This document shows, piece by piece, positions 1 to 11,745 of a DNA stretch of 64,000 bases. Within the stretch, counting starts at the first letter, position 1; each line of letters opens with the position of its first letter. The notes under the pieces were generated by a model. The model saw nothing but the letters and a program-made list of their open reading frames with translations. It searched no databases and had not been told where the DNA came from. This stretch comes from Echinometra lucunter (taxonomy: Eukaryota; Echinodermata; Echinoidea; Camarodonta; Echinometridae). Made by a program: the position numbers and the translations under genes. The stretch covers positions 3,259,558 to 3,323,557 of the forward strand of contig CM057158.1 in the NCBI GenBank assembly GCA_029962745.1, in the 5' to 3' direction.

Positions 1-13
1 GATTATACTGAGA

Positions 14-180
14 GTGAGAGACACAGACAGAGAAAAGACTAGGGAGAAAGAGGAAAGACAAAGAAAGAAAGACAGACAGAGAAACAAAGAATGTACAAGA
101 GAGAGAGAGAGAGAGAGAAAGAGAAAGAAGGGGAGAGGAAGAGGGAGGGTATTAACAGAGGATGGTCATGAGACAGACCA
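14..180. repeat. Purine-rich (GA)n low-complexity tract
   Basis: Nearly all A and G with occasional AC, and a clean GA run near 98-118. The open frame across it reads as repeated R/E/K, which is what GA repeats give in any genome, so it is not treated as a gene. Confidence 0.9.
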
Positions 181-2640
181 TCCAGGCTTGACAAAATATG
201 ACAGACAAAATATTAAAGAAGGAAATGTCATTAAATGTTTCTGATTGTTTTAAAGTGGTGGATAGGTGGGGGGGGGGGGAGAATTCTAGACACAAGATTG
301 CCTAAAAATAATAAACAAAGGATAAGCCTAGAACAGGAGAGAGTATATAATGTTTGACAGGGGCACAAAATTGAGAGCGATGGGAAGGATTGATGGATGA
401 CAACGTCAAGCCCAGGAAGAACAAAGTTGACAAATGGAAATTGGGACTGACCCAACCCGGGCATGGCTGGGACCACACGTTCAGTTCACTGAGGGGCGGG
501 GTAAAGAGTGAAGGGCTGCTGGGAGATAATAGCAGAATATAAAAAAGAAAGGGTGAATACCATAATGATAGTGGTGGGTGTCTTAAAGGTAATGAACACA
601 ATTTTAGGAAAATGTATATTGCACAATGTACACAAGAGGGCAATCCACCTGTGCCTACCAAAAAACAAGACTTGCTACATATTAGAACATACATATATGA
701 AACCTTTCACTGTAAAGATCAATTTCCTTGAAGTCTATATAGTTTTGAAAAATTATTCTCCTAAAAGTAGAGCAAAGTCATTATATATAATGTACATCAT
801 TAAACTGATCGAAGAGCTACAAGGCTCGATTATAGTTTTAATTCAAATTTTTATTCTATATACAATAACTTGATATTTACTTGATAGACAGCGGGTGAAT
901 GTGAGTGACTTCTCGGAAGATAAATAAAATGTTAGCAGTAGGAAGGCCATTGCCTAGAGAGATTTTAATATCTCCTATTGTCTTGCTTTCCTTCATATCC
1001 AGTTTGCATCAAAGCGTAATATCTGTCTTTCATTGTCTCGTTTCAATCCAACTATCATTGCTTCTTGAAGCACAAGTGGCCTCATGAGACCTGGCAACAT
1101 TCATAACCTGATAGGGGATATATCTACATGGTACAGTGATCATTCGGTTAGAAGGAGGGGATGGGGAAGGGGGTGTAGAGAGGTAGTTGATAAGGATTTT
1201 TACAATTTGCTATTTTCTTCTGCATACCATTTACATATACCTCTTCTTAAAATTACAGAGCCTGCTAATGAGGCCTCCCCTCTCTTTCTCCTTTTTTCCA
1301 TAACTCCTCCAAATCCTATTTCCCTTGGTTGCTGTCATCTCTATTCCCATTCATTCTACTATAACTCCTCCTCTTCCTTTTCTCCTTCTTCTTTTCCTCC
1401 TCATTTTTCCTCCTTTCCTTAATCCTCTATTTCCACATATCATGCCTTAAGAGCTTCCTACTTCTATCCTTTTCCTTCTATTTCTTGTCTATTTCCTGTT
1501 CTTTTCCTCTTCTATTCTCTATTCATTTCCTCTTTTATTTCTCCTGAATTCATTCCTAATCTTCTTCCTCCAACATCCTCACCCTGCCTTAAGCATCCCC
1601 CATCCTCCCCCATCTTGCCCCGCCCTGACTCCAATAGCCAAGGTACGACTTATTACATGACATTTCAGTCTGTTTGGATGCCTTCCATCTCCATAATATT
1701 AGATTGCTAACAAAACATTCCCCATCTTCTTCTTCTCCTTTTATCTCTCGTCTTTCTGACTCAAAAGTTGCAGCTGTCACAAAGAACAACAAGGAGAAAA
1801 ATGTTAAGAAAGAGGATGGACAGGTTCACAACATATTGAGAGACGTCAGAATATTAACAATCAAACATTAGAGGACATGTCAATTCCCTCCCCTAAAAAG
1901 ATAAATGGCAACAATTCTAGCCCTGAGGAACTATCAATCGAGGGATCAACAAACAAAACATGGCCAACATTCGTATTTTTGAAACATCGTTTTTCAAAGT
2001 TCAATCAGAACATCAAATGCCAAAAGACCCTGGTTGACAGTAATCGGAGCGCCATTTGTGAAAGCGATTTAGAAAGGTGTAGGATGCCTCTTAAACATTT
2101 ATATTAATTGACATGAAAGGCACTCGGTAGAGCAATTTCAATAGAAGAGTTCACCCAATCTACTACTCTCATTCATAAATCTGAAATAAATAACCTTTAT
2201 GGTAGTGCACTATCTTATCTTGTTAAAATTCATTTCTCACAAGAATTTTATTTATGCCTTACAATGGGTTTGATTCACTCAAGCATTTTCAAAGGGTCTT
2301 GGTATGGGCTGCATATTAGTTGTTTGTTGTTCACAATGTTAATGATGGACTTATATTTTTAGTCTAGTAAAGAAGATTAATAAGGGATAACTGTAGAAAA
2401 GATACAAAAACATTGATTATAAGCATGATAAGATAGGTACCAAGATACTTCGGATATTAAGAGAAATAAAAATGTATACATGTAGACGTTTCATTATGTA
2501 TTTTACACTTATTTCAGAAACAATTTTCATGTTCAACTTCAAGTATAAATTTTCAGTTTCAACACTAATTCAAACTAAATATAATACAAATCTAAATAAA
2601 ACAATTGATCTAATGAAGATTTCTAGAAGTACTTAAGTCA
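181..2640. other. Non-coding stretch, no gene supported
   Basis: AT-rich sequence with a G9 run at about 272 and a pyrimidine-rich belt at about 1255-1640 (CTT/TCC-rich). A slightly G+C-richer patch at 340-500 has a 49-codon open plus frame (MDDNVKPRKNK...) but no convincing acceptor in that frame. Open frames of 60-130 codons on both strands overlap one another and lack protein-like features. Confidence 0.6.
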
Positions 2641-2649
2641 AAGTCTTTC

Positions 2650-2835
2650 CTGTCAGGAAAGAATGAGAGAATAAAAAAAGAGAGAAAAGTAGAGAGAGAG
2701 AAAGAAATAAAGAGGTAGAAAAATCATTGCAAAGACAAATACCACTAAAAACATGGAGAGGGGGAATGAAAGAGAGAGAGAGAGAGAGAGAGAGATAAAG
2801 AGAGAGAGGGAGAGAGAAGAGAGAGACTGACACAG
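2650..2835. repeat. (GA)n microsatellite
   Basis: Purine-rich tract with an uninterrupted GA run at about 2769-2795. The minus-strand frame here is a Ser/Leu-rich shadow of the repeat. Confidence 0.9.
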
Positions 2836-2839
2836 ATGG

Positions 2840-5330
2840 AGAGAGTGAGTATTACATAAAAAGAGAACATGGCAACTGAAACATCATGGTCAAGATCAAA
2901 TGACCATGCTTTTCTAAGGCAATGAGGACTCCATGCAAATTGAGTGGCCTAAAATACACAGTCTGCTTACAAGCAGTTTCTTTTCTATGGCAAAGGGTGC
3001 AAAACTGAACCAATCACAACAGAAATAAAAGGGGCTATACAACAGAAAAGGGGTAAAACAAGAGAAAACAAAGTTATAAAAGAAGAAGTGGCAAGAACGG
3101 AATCAGGTTAGCCTTCCTTTTCTCCTTGAATTGCGAATTTTATTTCACGGGGAGCTGTTTCTAATTTGAAAACTCAAGTTAGCCATCTAGTTTATTTGGG
3201 TTTCGGAAGAAAAAAAGTGTAATAGATCCTTCACCACAAACAAAAACAAAACACTCCACATTCAAACTTTGTCGTCTTGCTCAATTTTTCTTGTTCTCAT
3301 TTTCTTTAAAACCACCTTTACAGTGGCTTGCTTTGCAACAGGAAAAATATTTATTCCAACAACACTCAACGGAGCGTTTTCTTGCATGCTCTTGGCCAAA
3401 ACAAACATGATTTTTATTTTGTCAAAACATTTTGATATGATTTATTCAGTATAATGATTTCATCTTGGCTTCTGAGGGTTCCAGGTTGGGTCGTACGTGC
3501 AGTAAAATTCTTTTAAAAATGTGGTAAGAAAGGAGATGAATTCAATATTCTGCGAAGATGAGCATTGCTTTGACGAAATACTTGCAGAAATCGATGGAGG
3601 TATTCTTTACATGGGACGTTGGTCAAGGAATCCTTACATTATACAAGCATTTGCTTGACTGTCAAGAACAAGTGAATGTGAAATGAATAATTTGAGAAAA
3701 TTTCAGAATCAACTATCTCCAAACAGGCATGGAGCGAAGGTATTATCTATTGGCAGGGCTCCTTTGGAATTTCACTCGTAAGATCAACTAATGATATATT
3801 TGTTTCATTCTACCCTCAGACGATGATGGGTGTATCCGATCCAAACATAACAGGATCAAAATTCACAATAAGTTCGAATTTTGAATTATAATTCAGTCAT
3901 CATTTCTCGTTATCATTTTTCAAGTCGTAAAACACATATAAGAGAAACATTCAGGACAGAGGTTTTGATTTTTGTGGAAATGAAATCAGAAAAAAAATTG
4001 AAGGCATAAAAACAAAGTGCAAAATAGTATCAAATACAGTTTTGATAGTGAAACAGAAAAAAATTAAGCCTTCACTTTCATTCCAGGTGGAAATTGTTAC
4101 TTCACAAGGATTGCATCCTTTTATTGATGTATATTAAAAAAATAAAAAAACAAGATTGCTTATAGACCAGAGAGCAAGCCACAAAATGGTGGAAAAGAAA
4201 AGAAAGAAAAAGGAAAAGTGATAGAAAGAGAGAAAGAAAGAGAAACATGAGAGTAAAAACTGAAAAGTGAGAGTAATAAGAGATTTCAACAAGGAAATAA
4301 CAGAACCACAATGAAAGACATATAAAGCCGTCTACCAGCAAAATTATAAAGAAACAAGTAAGCCCATAAAAATTCCCAAACCAACTCATTTCATGACCTC
4401 TACTCTATAAAATTATATGTCAAGGCCTAAGCTAAGAAAATTAATCTAATAAAATGAGCAGAAAATGGATTGATTTTTCTTTTTGCTTTCTAGCTGTCTC
4501 CATCATTTTTTCTCATCCTGCATTGATTTAATGATTAGTTGCAAATGGTCAGATAAGCAGGAAGAGAGCAGAAACAAGAAGATGAAGTAAGAAATATTTG
4601 GGACCCCCACTGAGGATGATGACATTTCTATTCTTTCTGCAACTTTCAAAGACTGCAGTGAATTTCTTCCCATTTCTCTCTTGGGCAGCTGTAACCCCAA
4701 GCTTCTCAGTCCCGAGTATAGGGGACTGGCAATGCAAGAGAGAACATAGGTTGCGAGATGCTAAAAGTTAACATCTCTTTGTTTCCGCATCTTTGCTTCA
4801 TCCTGTCTGCCTCTCTTTGGTTTTCCTGATTTTTTTTCATTTTCTCTCAACATTTTTTAAGGGGGTCTTCTTCATTTTGCTTGTAGGTCAATATCATGAC
4901 CCCTAAGGCATACCCCTCCCTAAGGGATGTGTTGTTTGAAAACACCAAAATTAGGTCAAATTAACTTAAAATTTTCCTCATCCAATATTAATTCAATTTA
5001 GCAAGATTGTGCCATCTGCAAATGCAAGCATGTACTTTTTATTTCTTTCCTATAACAGATGAAGAGAGCTTTGCAAAGGAGACCTTAGTACACAGGTTAA
5101 TGAAGACAGTTGACATAACATTTGGTGACAATTACAGAAAAGTAATTTTAATCAAATGCGGGAGAAAAAAGTGGAGCACAGAATAACAAATCAAGGTAAA
5201 TTCTGTGATTTTAGTAGTAAAATAAAGGAGAGAAAGAGAGCTACATGTATTTGCTCAAGTGATGAAGCTGAAATCAGATTGCATAATCTAATGATAACTC
5301 ATCTATAAATGTAAATCCAATTTACTCATG
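2840..5330. other. AT-rich non-coding stretch
   Basis: No splice-bounded exon was found. A purine-rich patch lies at 4190-4245. A 53-codon plus open frame at about 4589-4750 (containing GTPTEDDDISIL) looks protein-like but has no good acceptor or donor, so it is not called. Confidence 0.5.
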
Positions 5331-5383
5331 AAACAAGGGGTAACATGAGATGCATCACGCTTAGTAGAATCGACCTTTGAGAA

Positions 5384-5602
5384 TTGCTGATGAGTTCTGA
5401 TGAGTTTTTGTCACCTTCTCTAAATGAGATTGGGCAAAAGGTGTCTTCAAAAGTTAAACAAACTGATTGTCTTTTGGCATTGGGTCGCCGCGTCAAGCTA
5501 GTTAAAGATCTGTCAATTGGCAGCATTAATTTGCATATAAATTTTGGTATTAGGCAAACTCAGCGCGGCGCTGATGGTCTGGAAATCCGGGCAAACATGT
5601 AG
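5384..5602 (+). other. Open frame or conserved non-coding block
   Basis: A plus frame is open for about 72 codons and ends in TAG at 5600-5602. The ATG at about 5393 gives MSSDEFLSPSLNEIGQK and the residues look mixed rather than repeat-like. The same stretch carries a perfect POU octamer in reverse (ATTTGCAT, about 5529) next to TTAAT and TTGGCA motifs, which is more typical of a regulatory element. No clear splice sites frame it. It may be a single-exon small protein, part of an exon, or a conserved non-coding element; I cannot decide from sequence alone. Confidence 0.25.
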
Positions 5603-5699
5603 ATTGGTAGGATAACACAGTAAGGATGAAAACAGAGAGGAGAAAAGTAATAAGGGGCTTCTACCATGAATGAGTAAATCATGTTAGTAGAAGGAAACT

Positions 5700-6140
5700 A
5701 TAAGGCTTGATGAACAGGAAAAATAACAGGGGCATTGGAAACAATTAAGGAGGGGGGGGGGAGCTGTTGGGGGACAGCAGAGCGATTTGCGCGGGCGATG
5801 CCCATCGACGTGTGATTAGATCGAGCAGGAAATTGGCCAGCCATTGCAATATCGTTTGATTGACAGTCCCCTTGATAAGATATGAACAGGACAACAACAG
5901 GTAACGCGAACCCAATGCAGAAAAACTTTCTCCGGTGCCCGGGACAACCTCTCTCCCTCTCCTCATAAATGGACGACATCTGAGCTGGCACAGACAATGG
6001 GTGCAGGCCCGTTCCACCGTGCCGTCCCTCACGTGCAGTTTGTGTCGGCGGTCGACGGGAACCATCAGCTACAATGCACAGCTGAGCTCTTCTGTAACTC
6101 TTCTCAGCCCCTCTCCCTTCTCCTTCTACTTAAACGTAGA
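5700..6140. promoter_or_regulatory. G+C/CpG-richer block, possible regulatory or untranslated region
   Basis: Local base composition is clearly richer in G+C and CpG than the flanks (for example CGCGGGCGATG, GTCGGCGGTCGACGG). Open frames occur in several frames on both strands at once, as expected when stop codons are scarce, so none is called as a gene. It could be a promoter, an untranslated exon or a cis-regulatory module. A G9+ run lies at about 5751. Confidence 0.3.
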
Positions 6141-6495
6141 AAAAAGCGGTTCCTTGGTCGCGAGGTTGATGACTTTCGTTGCAAGATTCAATAATAGGTG
6201 AAAGTGACAGCAACATTTCAGTCTTTTTCTCCCATTCCCCAGAGATACTGCCCGGATGCACTCTCTATTTCACTCCCTACATCCTCCTCTCCCTGCAAAA
6301 ACCTCTAACCCAATTTAAATAACTATGAATTAATAAAATACAATTTGGGCGACATGAGATTGCGGATCAGGCTTACGTTTCCGTAAGACTAAACTTATAG
6401 AGAGTAAGAAGAACCTCGGTCAACACAACGACACGAAATGAAATGAAATCAACCGTTTCTCAGGGAGTAATTCATTTCAAACTCTTGATTTGCAG

Positions 6496-6570
6496 CATTA
6501 TAAGTGTTGATAATATTTGGGGATGGGTGTATTACACAAATAGGAGCGCGGGGAAAGAATGCCAAATTCA
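6496..6570 (+). other. Weak candidate exon, 75 bp
   Basis: Flanked by an acceptor-like CTTGATTTGCAG and a donor-like CA|GTGAGC. One frame is open throughout (one base, then 24 codons starting IISVDNIWGW, then two bases), giving a length-neutral exon. Splice-like pairs of this quality also arise by chance in 64 kb, and the peptide is not recognised. Confidence 0.18.
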
Positions 6571-6739
6571 GTGAGCTTCTCAAATATAATCCAACAAAAC
6601 AAACTAGGAGGAAAAGTAATTGTAAATTTGACATTCAGATCCTCTACTCCTACAAAAAAAGGAATAACAAAAGAGGAAATATATTGAGCAAAGAATACAT
6701 TTCTATTTCATCTCTCAAAGGGGCGTTCTAATATCTCAC

Positions 6740-6960
6740 TTCTCTATGTTTTCATATCTATTCTTTCTCTCAATTATTTCTCTATTACATGTTCTCTTTC
6801 TCTCTCTCTCTCTCTCTGCTTCTTTCTCTATCACTCTAGTCTATGGTCTATATCCACCTGTCAGTCTGTCTTGTTTACCCCAATGTCTTCCTTTTCTTCT
6901 CTTCCTCTATTTAAATATTTTCCTTCTCCTTCTATTTTCCCTCATTAAAAAATCAAGCAT
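6740..6960. repeat. Pyrimidine-rich (CT)n tract
   Basis: CT/TTC-rich with a clean CT run at about 6803-6820. The Leu/Ser-rich plus frame through it is a repeat shadow. Confidence 0.8.
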
Positions 6961-7341
6961 GCATACAAGCTTGGTTTTAATGATTACGAAACACCTGGGA
7001 AATATGACTTTCTTGCTGAATACAAGTTTTGAAAATTCAAACAAAATATAATCACCCTATTCCAAAATCACTATTCATTGTCTGTCGGCAGCATTTGCTT
7101 GATAATCCCTTACTCTCATTTCCTCAACTGGCATTTGTCTAAAAGCTAGAATACATAAGATCACTTCTTACTTGAAAGATATATGCAGTATTTGATAAGG
7201 TTAATAATGCAATAAAAGCAGGTCTCAAGTACTTCAATAACATTTTTCTTGCTGCAGGTTCAACATTTGTATCTAAGCATCATGTAATTTTAAAGAGCAT
7301 AATTCTGAGTTCATCCAGAGCTAAATTCTTATCTGTATCCT

Positions 7342-7672
7342 CCCCCCCCCCCCCGAAAAAAAAAAACTGCACCCTGTGAAGCAACCTTTCACTGATGACA
7401 AGCTGCGATATTATGCTGAAAGATAATTCCACAAAATTATCATTTCCCAAGAAAATACACGTATAAACTCTTTTGCTTTTAGTCTCATTTAGAGTTCTAA
7501 TTTTGCATATTTATGTTGTATGACTGTTTTCTTTTTCCTTATATCTTTTTAGCACAAGAAAAGATAAAATAACAAAATGCAGGGTGAGAGTGAGTGAGAG
7601 AGAGAGAGAGTTAGGTAAGAAGAGAAAGAATGAGAAAGAGAGAGAGAGAGAGAAATAGAGAGAGAAAAAAGA
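7342..7672. repeat. C14/A11 homopolymers and a (GA)n tract
   Basis: A C-run directly followed by an A-run lies near 7342-7367, then AT-rich spacer, then GA repeats at about 7580-7672. No gene is visible here. Confidence 0.85.
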
Positions 7673-8280
7673 AAAGAACCTTGGCAATTGTAAGCCTGAA
7701 CTTCGAATAAATCACTGTGACAGCTGAAAAACATACAAGAAGACTGGTTCTGATTATGGTTTAGATTAGAAACATATGGCTGCCAGATGCAATTAATACA
7801 AGGTAATTGAATGCTATAATGAAGAGAAAGGAGTCCAGACAAAGCAGGAATCAATACTCAAGGTTACATGAGGAATTTTGAAGAAAAATGACAACATTAT
7901 GCATCTGTACCAGTTCCTGAACATGTGCAAGAAATGAAAATTAAAAACCTGTCATCCGTTTCATTATCACTGAATAGTGTATCCTGGATTACTGTGAGAA
8001 CAAATATTCATCCCTCCTTAAAGGTAATATGCATTGCCAAAAGAAATTCAAAAAACGGAAAAAAAAAAAAAAGTTATCTTGAAAATCTGATTATGCTCTG
8101 TGGTACACATAAGAGCATTTTGTACCATCAACAGAACAAAGTGATATTCTTACTAAAATAATCACATACAGTGAAAATAACTAAAAAGATGTTTGTACTG
8201 TAGAATTGCATAATAACATCAAAAACATACAGTGATCAGAGTATCTTACATGCCCTCTGCACGAATAAACAAAAAGCTTA

Positions 8281-8773
8281 AAGGCATTGTCTAACTTTGT
8301 GAGTAGCTGATTTAAAAAATTCTCAAACTAAGATGAAACATGTGTATGAGTACCTGTATTTGTACTCAAAAATCCTGAAACCAACCATAATTTGGAAAGA
8401 AAAAGTGGAAGTTAGATGCAAACGGCGATTTTATTATCCTTCGTCTCATGAGACAATCACGAGGACAGAGGACCACTTTGCTTGAATTTGAAAATGCTGT
8501 TATGTGCCTCCCGCTGCATGATACGCCAATACACATAGTACGGTAAGGTGAGTCATACGCACATGCGCACTCCTTATGTCTATTCTGTGCAACCGACCCT
8601 CGTATATTTTTCAAACATTGGTGCACATTTTTTATATTTAAAAATACTTCCTGTGGATATTATACTTTGAAACTTTTAGGCTGGTATTTTTACACTATAA
8701 CCCTTATGTTTATCCCATTTTCAAGTAACAAAACAAGATTTTTAAAAATCATAACAATGTTAACCAATGTCTT
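8281..8773. mobile_element. Non-autonomous DNA transposon (MITE-like), family A copy 1
   Basis: The ends are inverted repeats: the left begins AAGGCATTGTCTAACTTTGT and the right is the reverse complement of AAGACATTGGTTAACATTGT. Both are flanked by TA (8279-8280 and 8774-8775), the target-site pattern of Tc1/mariner-type insertion. No transposase frame is present. Most of it aligns to a second copy at 31063-31719 in the same orientation, and the shared segments include the CTGAAACCAACCATAATTT, GCGCATGCGCACT-like and ACTTCCTGTGGATATTA stretches. This copy lacks about 170 bp found in copy 2, right after TGTATTTGTAC. Confidence 0.75.
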
Positions 8774-8801
8774 TAAGTGTGCATGTTTTTAATGTCATTC
8801 T

Positions 8802-8950
8802 CTGGGCCCTGTTTCATAAAACTTGTTATCAATAACAAGTTGTAATACCTGTTATAAGCTACTGAAATCCTTGAATCTGTTTGGCTGAGAGCAAATTTGT
8901 CATAGAAATATTGCAGTTGTTACTGATAACACATTTTATGAAACTGGGCC
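8802..8950. mobile_element. GGGCCC-ended MITE
   Basis: The left end CTGGGCCCTGTTTCATAAAA is mirrored at the right end by TTTTATGAAACTGGGCC. An internal palindrome CTTGTTATCAATAACAAG follows the left end. The element appears flanked by the direct repeat ATTCT (8797-8801 and 8951-8955). It has no coding capacity. Ends of this kind are common in small elements of marine invertebrates (recollection, not searched). Confidence 0.7.
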
Positions 8951-8955
8951 ATTCT

Positions 8956-10430
8956 GCAGTACCAAACAGGGAAAAGAAAAGCACACAGAAAGAAAGAAAA
9001 ATCATATCTTCTCCATGTTTTTATGTTGTCTAAAAAAAAACCAATCAAATGGAAACAGTACATGTTTTTTTTTTTTTTTTTTCATTTTTATGCATCTGAA
9101 TAAGTTACTATCTACAGTAATCATTCATCTCTATTATGAATGCAAATATGATTCAAATAACAATATTTTTGTTTTTCTGATTCTAATACATCATATTTTG
9201 TTATTTCAAGATGCAACATGAATGTTCCAATAATACAAATGACTTTTCTGTCTCATTCAATGAAAATTCATTTTGACAGACATATATGGCATGTCTGTAT
9301 TGTTGTGTCCCCCGATTCTCTTGAAATTCCAATAAAATTCATTTTACTCCAAGAGAGTTTATTGCTTTATGAGAAGGGCTGTTGCAAAACTACATGAAAT
9401 AAATCGAAATAGATATTGAGTAAGTTCGCACGGATTAAAATTCCTGTCCTATTTGTGCTCTTGCATTTCTAAATACTTGATTTAACTTAAGCTGTGAGTG
9501 ATACTTAAGATATTTAAGTGATATGTAAGTGATGTTGAATAGTACTTATGATTCAGGGTCCACAAACCTGTTACAAAATGTACCATCTTTGTTTTATGTG
9601 ATATCTGAAACTGGAAAACTTCTCAAAATTAAAATGTTCAATGGTTTTATTTTAATTATGGTAATTATTGGGAATACAGCTTTGCAAGCTCAGGCTTTAT
9701 TTTACTTATTTATTTCCATACTTCAATAAACAAAATCTTAAGTATATAATGGAGGTAGCCCCCTTCCTCTACATGATAATAAGAATATATTCATCACATT
9801 CCATCTCAATTACTATTGCTTTCAAATTTAAAGAAAGAAATACATTGTACCTTTGTTACTATACCCGTCTGAATAATGACATTCTCCCAATTACAATCAT
9901 GTTCTCATCCATGGATTTGACATTTCCAAATGGCATATGTACGAAAGAAGCAAGTCCTTACTTTTCACCGATACTGCTATTTTCAAAATTCTTAATAAAT
10001 CAAATACAGCAGAAAATGACGAACTGCTACAGTTGCACTTGATGAAGACAGAAAGGGTTTCATAATTCAGTTTAGTAAATGAATTAATCAAACTGAATTC
10101 AATTAGATTCTCTGATCGAGATTTGAGAGAGAGAGAAAAAAACAGAGGAGAGGAGGGAATGACAGCATTATGAAAAATGTAAAGCTGGGATTGATTGTCT
10201 CGGATAGTACATTGCCCTCTATGGAAAACTAATAATAATTTCTCTTTCCAACCACCGTATTTTCATTCTATGAGTTCATTAACTTATTTACGTAGCCACT
10301 GGTAGATAGAATAGGATAGGAAGAAATAGGATGAAAACGAAATTATGCTGTTTATTAATAGAATAAATTGGAGTTGAATGTCATATGAATGGTATAACTG
10401 AATTACAAATTTATGCCTGTTTACTTTACA
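8956..10430. other. AT-rich non-coding stretch
   Basis: Includes a T17 run at about 9066-9082. Overlapping open frames of 64-124 codons at 9.5-10.1 kb are AT-driven and lack splice context. No gene supported. Confidence 0.5.
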
Positions 10431-10431
10431 G

Positions 10432-10542
10432 AATTTGTACAGCTTATATCCGGAGTACGGGGCATTGCTGTGTGCTAGAGGGCTAGAACAGGACAGACAT
10501 TCATTTCTACAGTGGCGGGATTGGTGTATTTCATACGATTTG
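10432..10542 (+). CDS. Internal coding exon of an unidentified gene
   Basis: This is the best plus-strand coding signal. It is bounded by a strong acceptor (CCTGTTTACTTTACAG| at 10431) and a consensus donor (GATTTG|GTGAGTCA at 10543). The 111 bp are 37 complete codons in phase 0, beginning NLYSLYPEYGALLC and ending FLQWRDWCISYDL. The other two frames are closed by TAG within the exon. Composition is richer in G+C than the flanking introns, with Trp, Cys, Arg and Asp codons rare in chance frames here. I do not recognise the protein; the mix of aromatic and acidic residues suggests part of an alpha-helical cytoplasmic domain, which is inference. No neighbouring exon is certain; 17677-17715 is the nearest phase-compatible candidate. 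Confidence 0.6.
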
Positions 10543-11221
10543 GTGAGTCAATCCAATCCCATGCATTACCATGCTTTATCATGGTAATATGATGAGGTTT
10601 ATGACCAAAAATTTTCTTTCATTCATTCAGAATTTCAGACAAGCAACTCCATTATTTGAGGTAGCTTCTAGCAAGCAAGTTAGCCTGTCTCTACATGATT
10701 TGATACTACACCTTCATTGTTGAAAAAGAAATTGTCCATTGTTTCATCATTCTTTTTTCCTTTTTCCTGAACCCGTCCCCCCCCCCCTCACATAAATTCA
10801 TCTCTTCTTGCCATCATTTTAAATGGAATTATGCATGTCAGTCGGTATTTAGCATTAGCCTTGTTCATTTTTGTATCATATCAATCCATAATCAACATAA
10901 TTTACCCCTCCTTTCAAAGAGCCAATTCAAACTTCCTTTTTCTCTCTGGTTCAGAAAGAACATGCAATAAATGTAATTTTGAAATGTACTTGTATGCCTC
11001 CAATCTGCAAATCATATCAGTAATAATAAAAATGGATAACTATAAACTAGGAAAAGAGAAGGAAGAGAGAAAGAAAGAAGGGGAGAGATAGAGAAAGAGA
11101 AATAACTGTTTCAATGCTTACACTACTCTGGAAAATGAAATTAAAATTACCTTGAAATACATGTATGCCAACCATTTTAAAAACAAGAGATAACTGTATA
11201 ATCTACAGCTATCCCTCGTAA

Positions 11222-11345
11222 TACAGTGAAACCTGTATATAAAGACCACCCAAGGGAGACAAGAAAAGCAGTCTTTATGAGCAAGTGGTCTTTATAGACA
11301 GGTGGTCTTTCTATAAAGGTGGTCGCTAAAGCAGGTTTGACTGTA
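11222..11345. mobile_element. TACAGT-ended MITE (mariner-like ends)
   Basis: The left end TACAGTGAAACCTGTATA and the right end GCAGGTTTGACTGTA are inverted repeats bounded by TA. The interior repeats the phrase GTGGTCTTTATA with its complement TATAAAGACCACC, so nearly the whole 124 bp can fold. No open frame. Tc1/mariner-type origin is inferred from the TA target and ACAGT end. Confidence 0.7.
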
Positions 11346-11507
11346 TTTACGAAAGGGCAAACCCATTGCAGTATAGTTTAAATCTAGTCAAATGTTCAAC
11401 AGCTTGGGTATTACCTTGAATAAACATGCATGCAAAAATTCTTGGGAATTTAAATCATATTTAAATATTTTGGCCTGGAGAAATCATCAGAATCCTGCTC
11501 GTTGCGC

Positions 11508-11740
11508 CAGGGGAGAGGTCAGAAAGGAGATAGGAGAGGAGGGAGAGAGGAGAAAGGGAAGAGGAAGAGAGAGAAGGGGAGAGGAGGAGAGAGAAGGGGA
11601 GAGGAGGGAGAAGAGAAAGAGGAGGGAGGGGGAAAGTGGAGAAGAGAGAAGAGAAGAGAAAGGGATAGAAAGGGGAAGAGAGAGGGGAGAGGGGTGGCCA
11701 GAAAATAGATAGAAGAGAGATAAAGAGAAGGAGAGCCATA
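11508..11740. repeat. 230-bp polypurine tract
   Basis: Almost uninterrupted A/G on the plus strand (GGGAGAGG, GAGAAGGGGAG units). Two plus and two minus frames overlap here and are repeat shadows. Long purine strands of this type can form triplex (H-DNA); that is a general property, not shown here. Confidence 0.85.
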
Positions 11741-11745
11741 AAGTT

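Noticed and set aside
340..540. 49-codon plus frame MDDNVKPRKNK with a possible GTAAAG donor
   Set aside because: No acceptor joins the frame without a stop, and minus-strand frames overlap it.
2240..2320. Minus-strand exon between ATATGCAG and ATT|GTAAGG
   Set aside because: Good splice-like ends, but all three frames carry stops and there is no other support.
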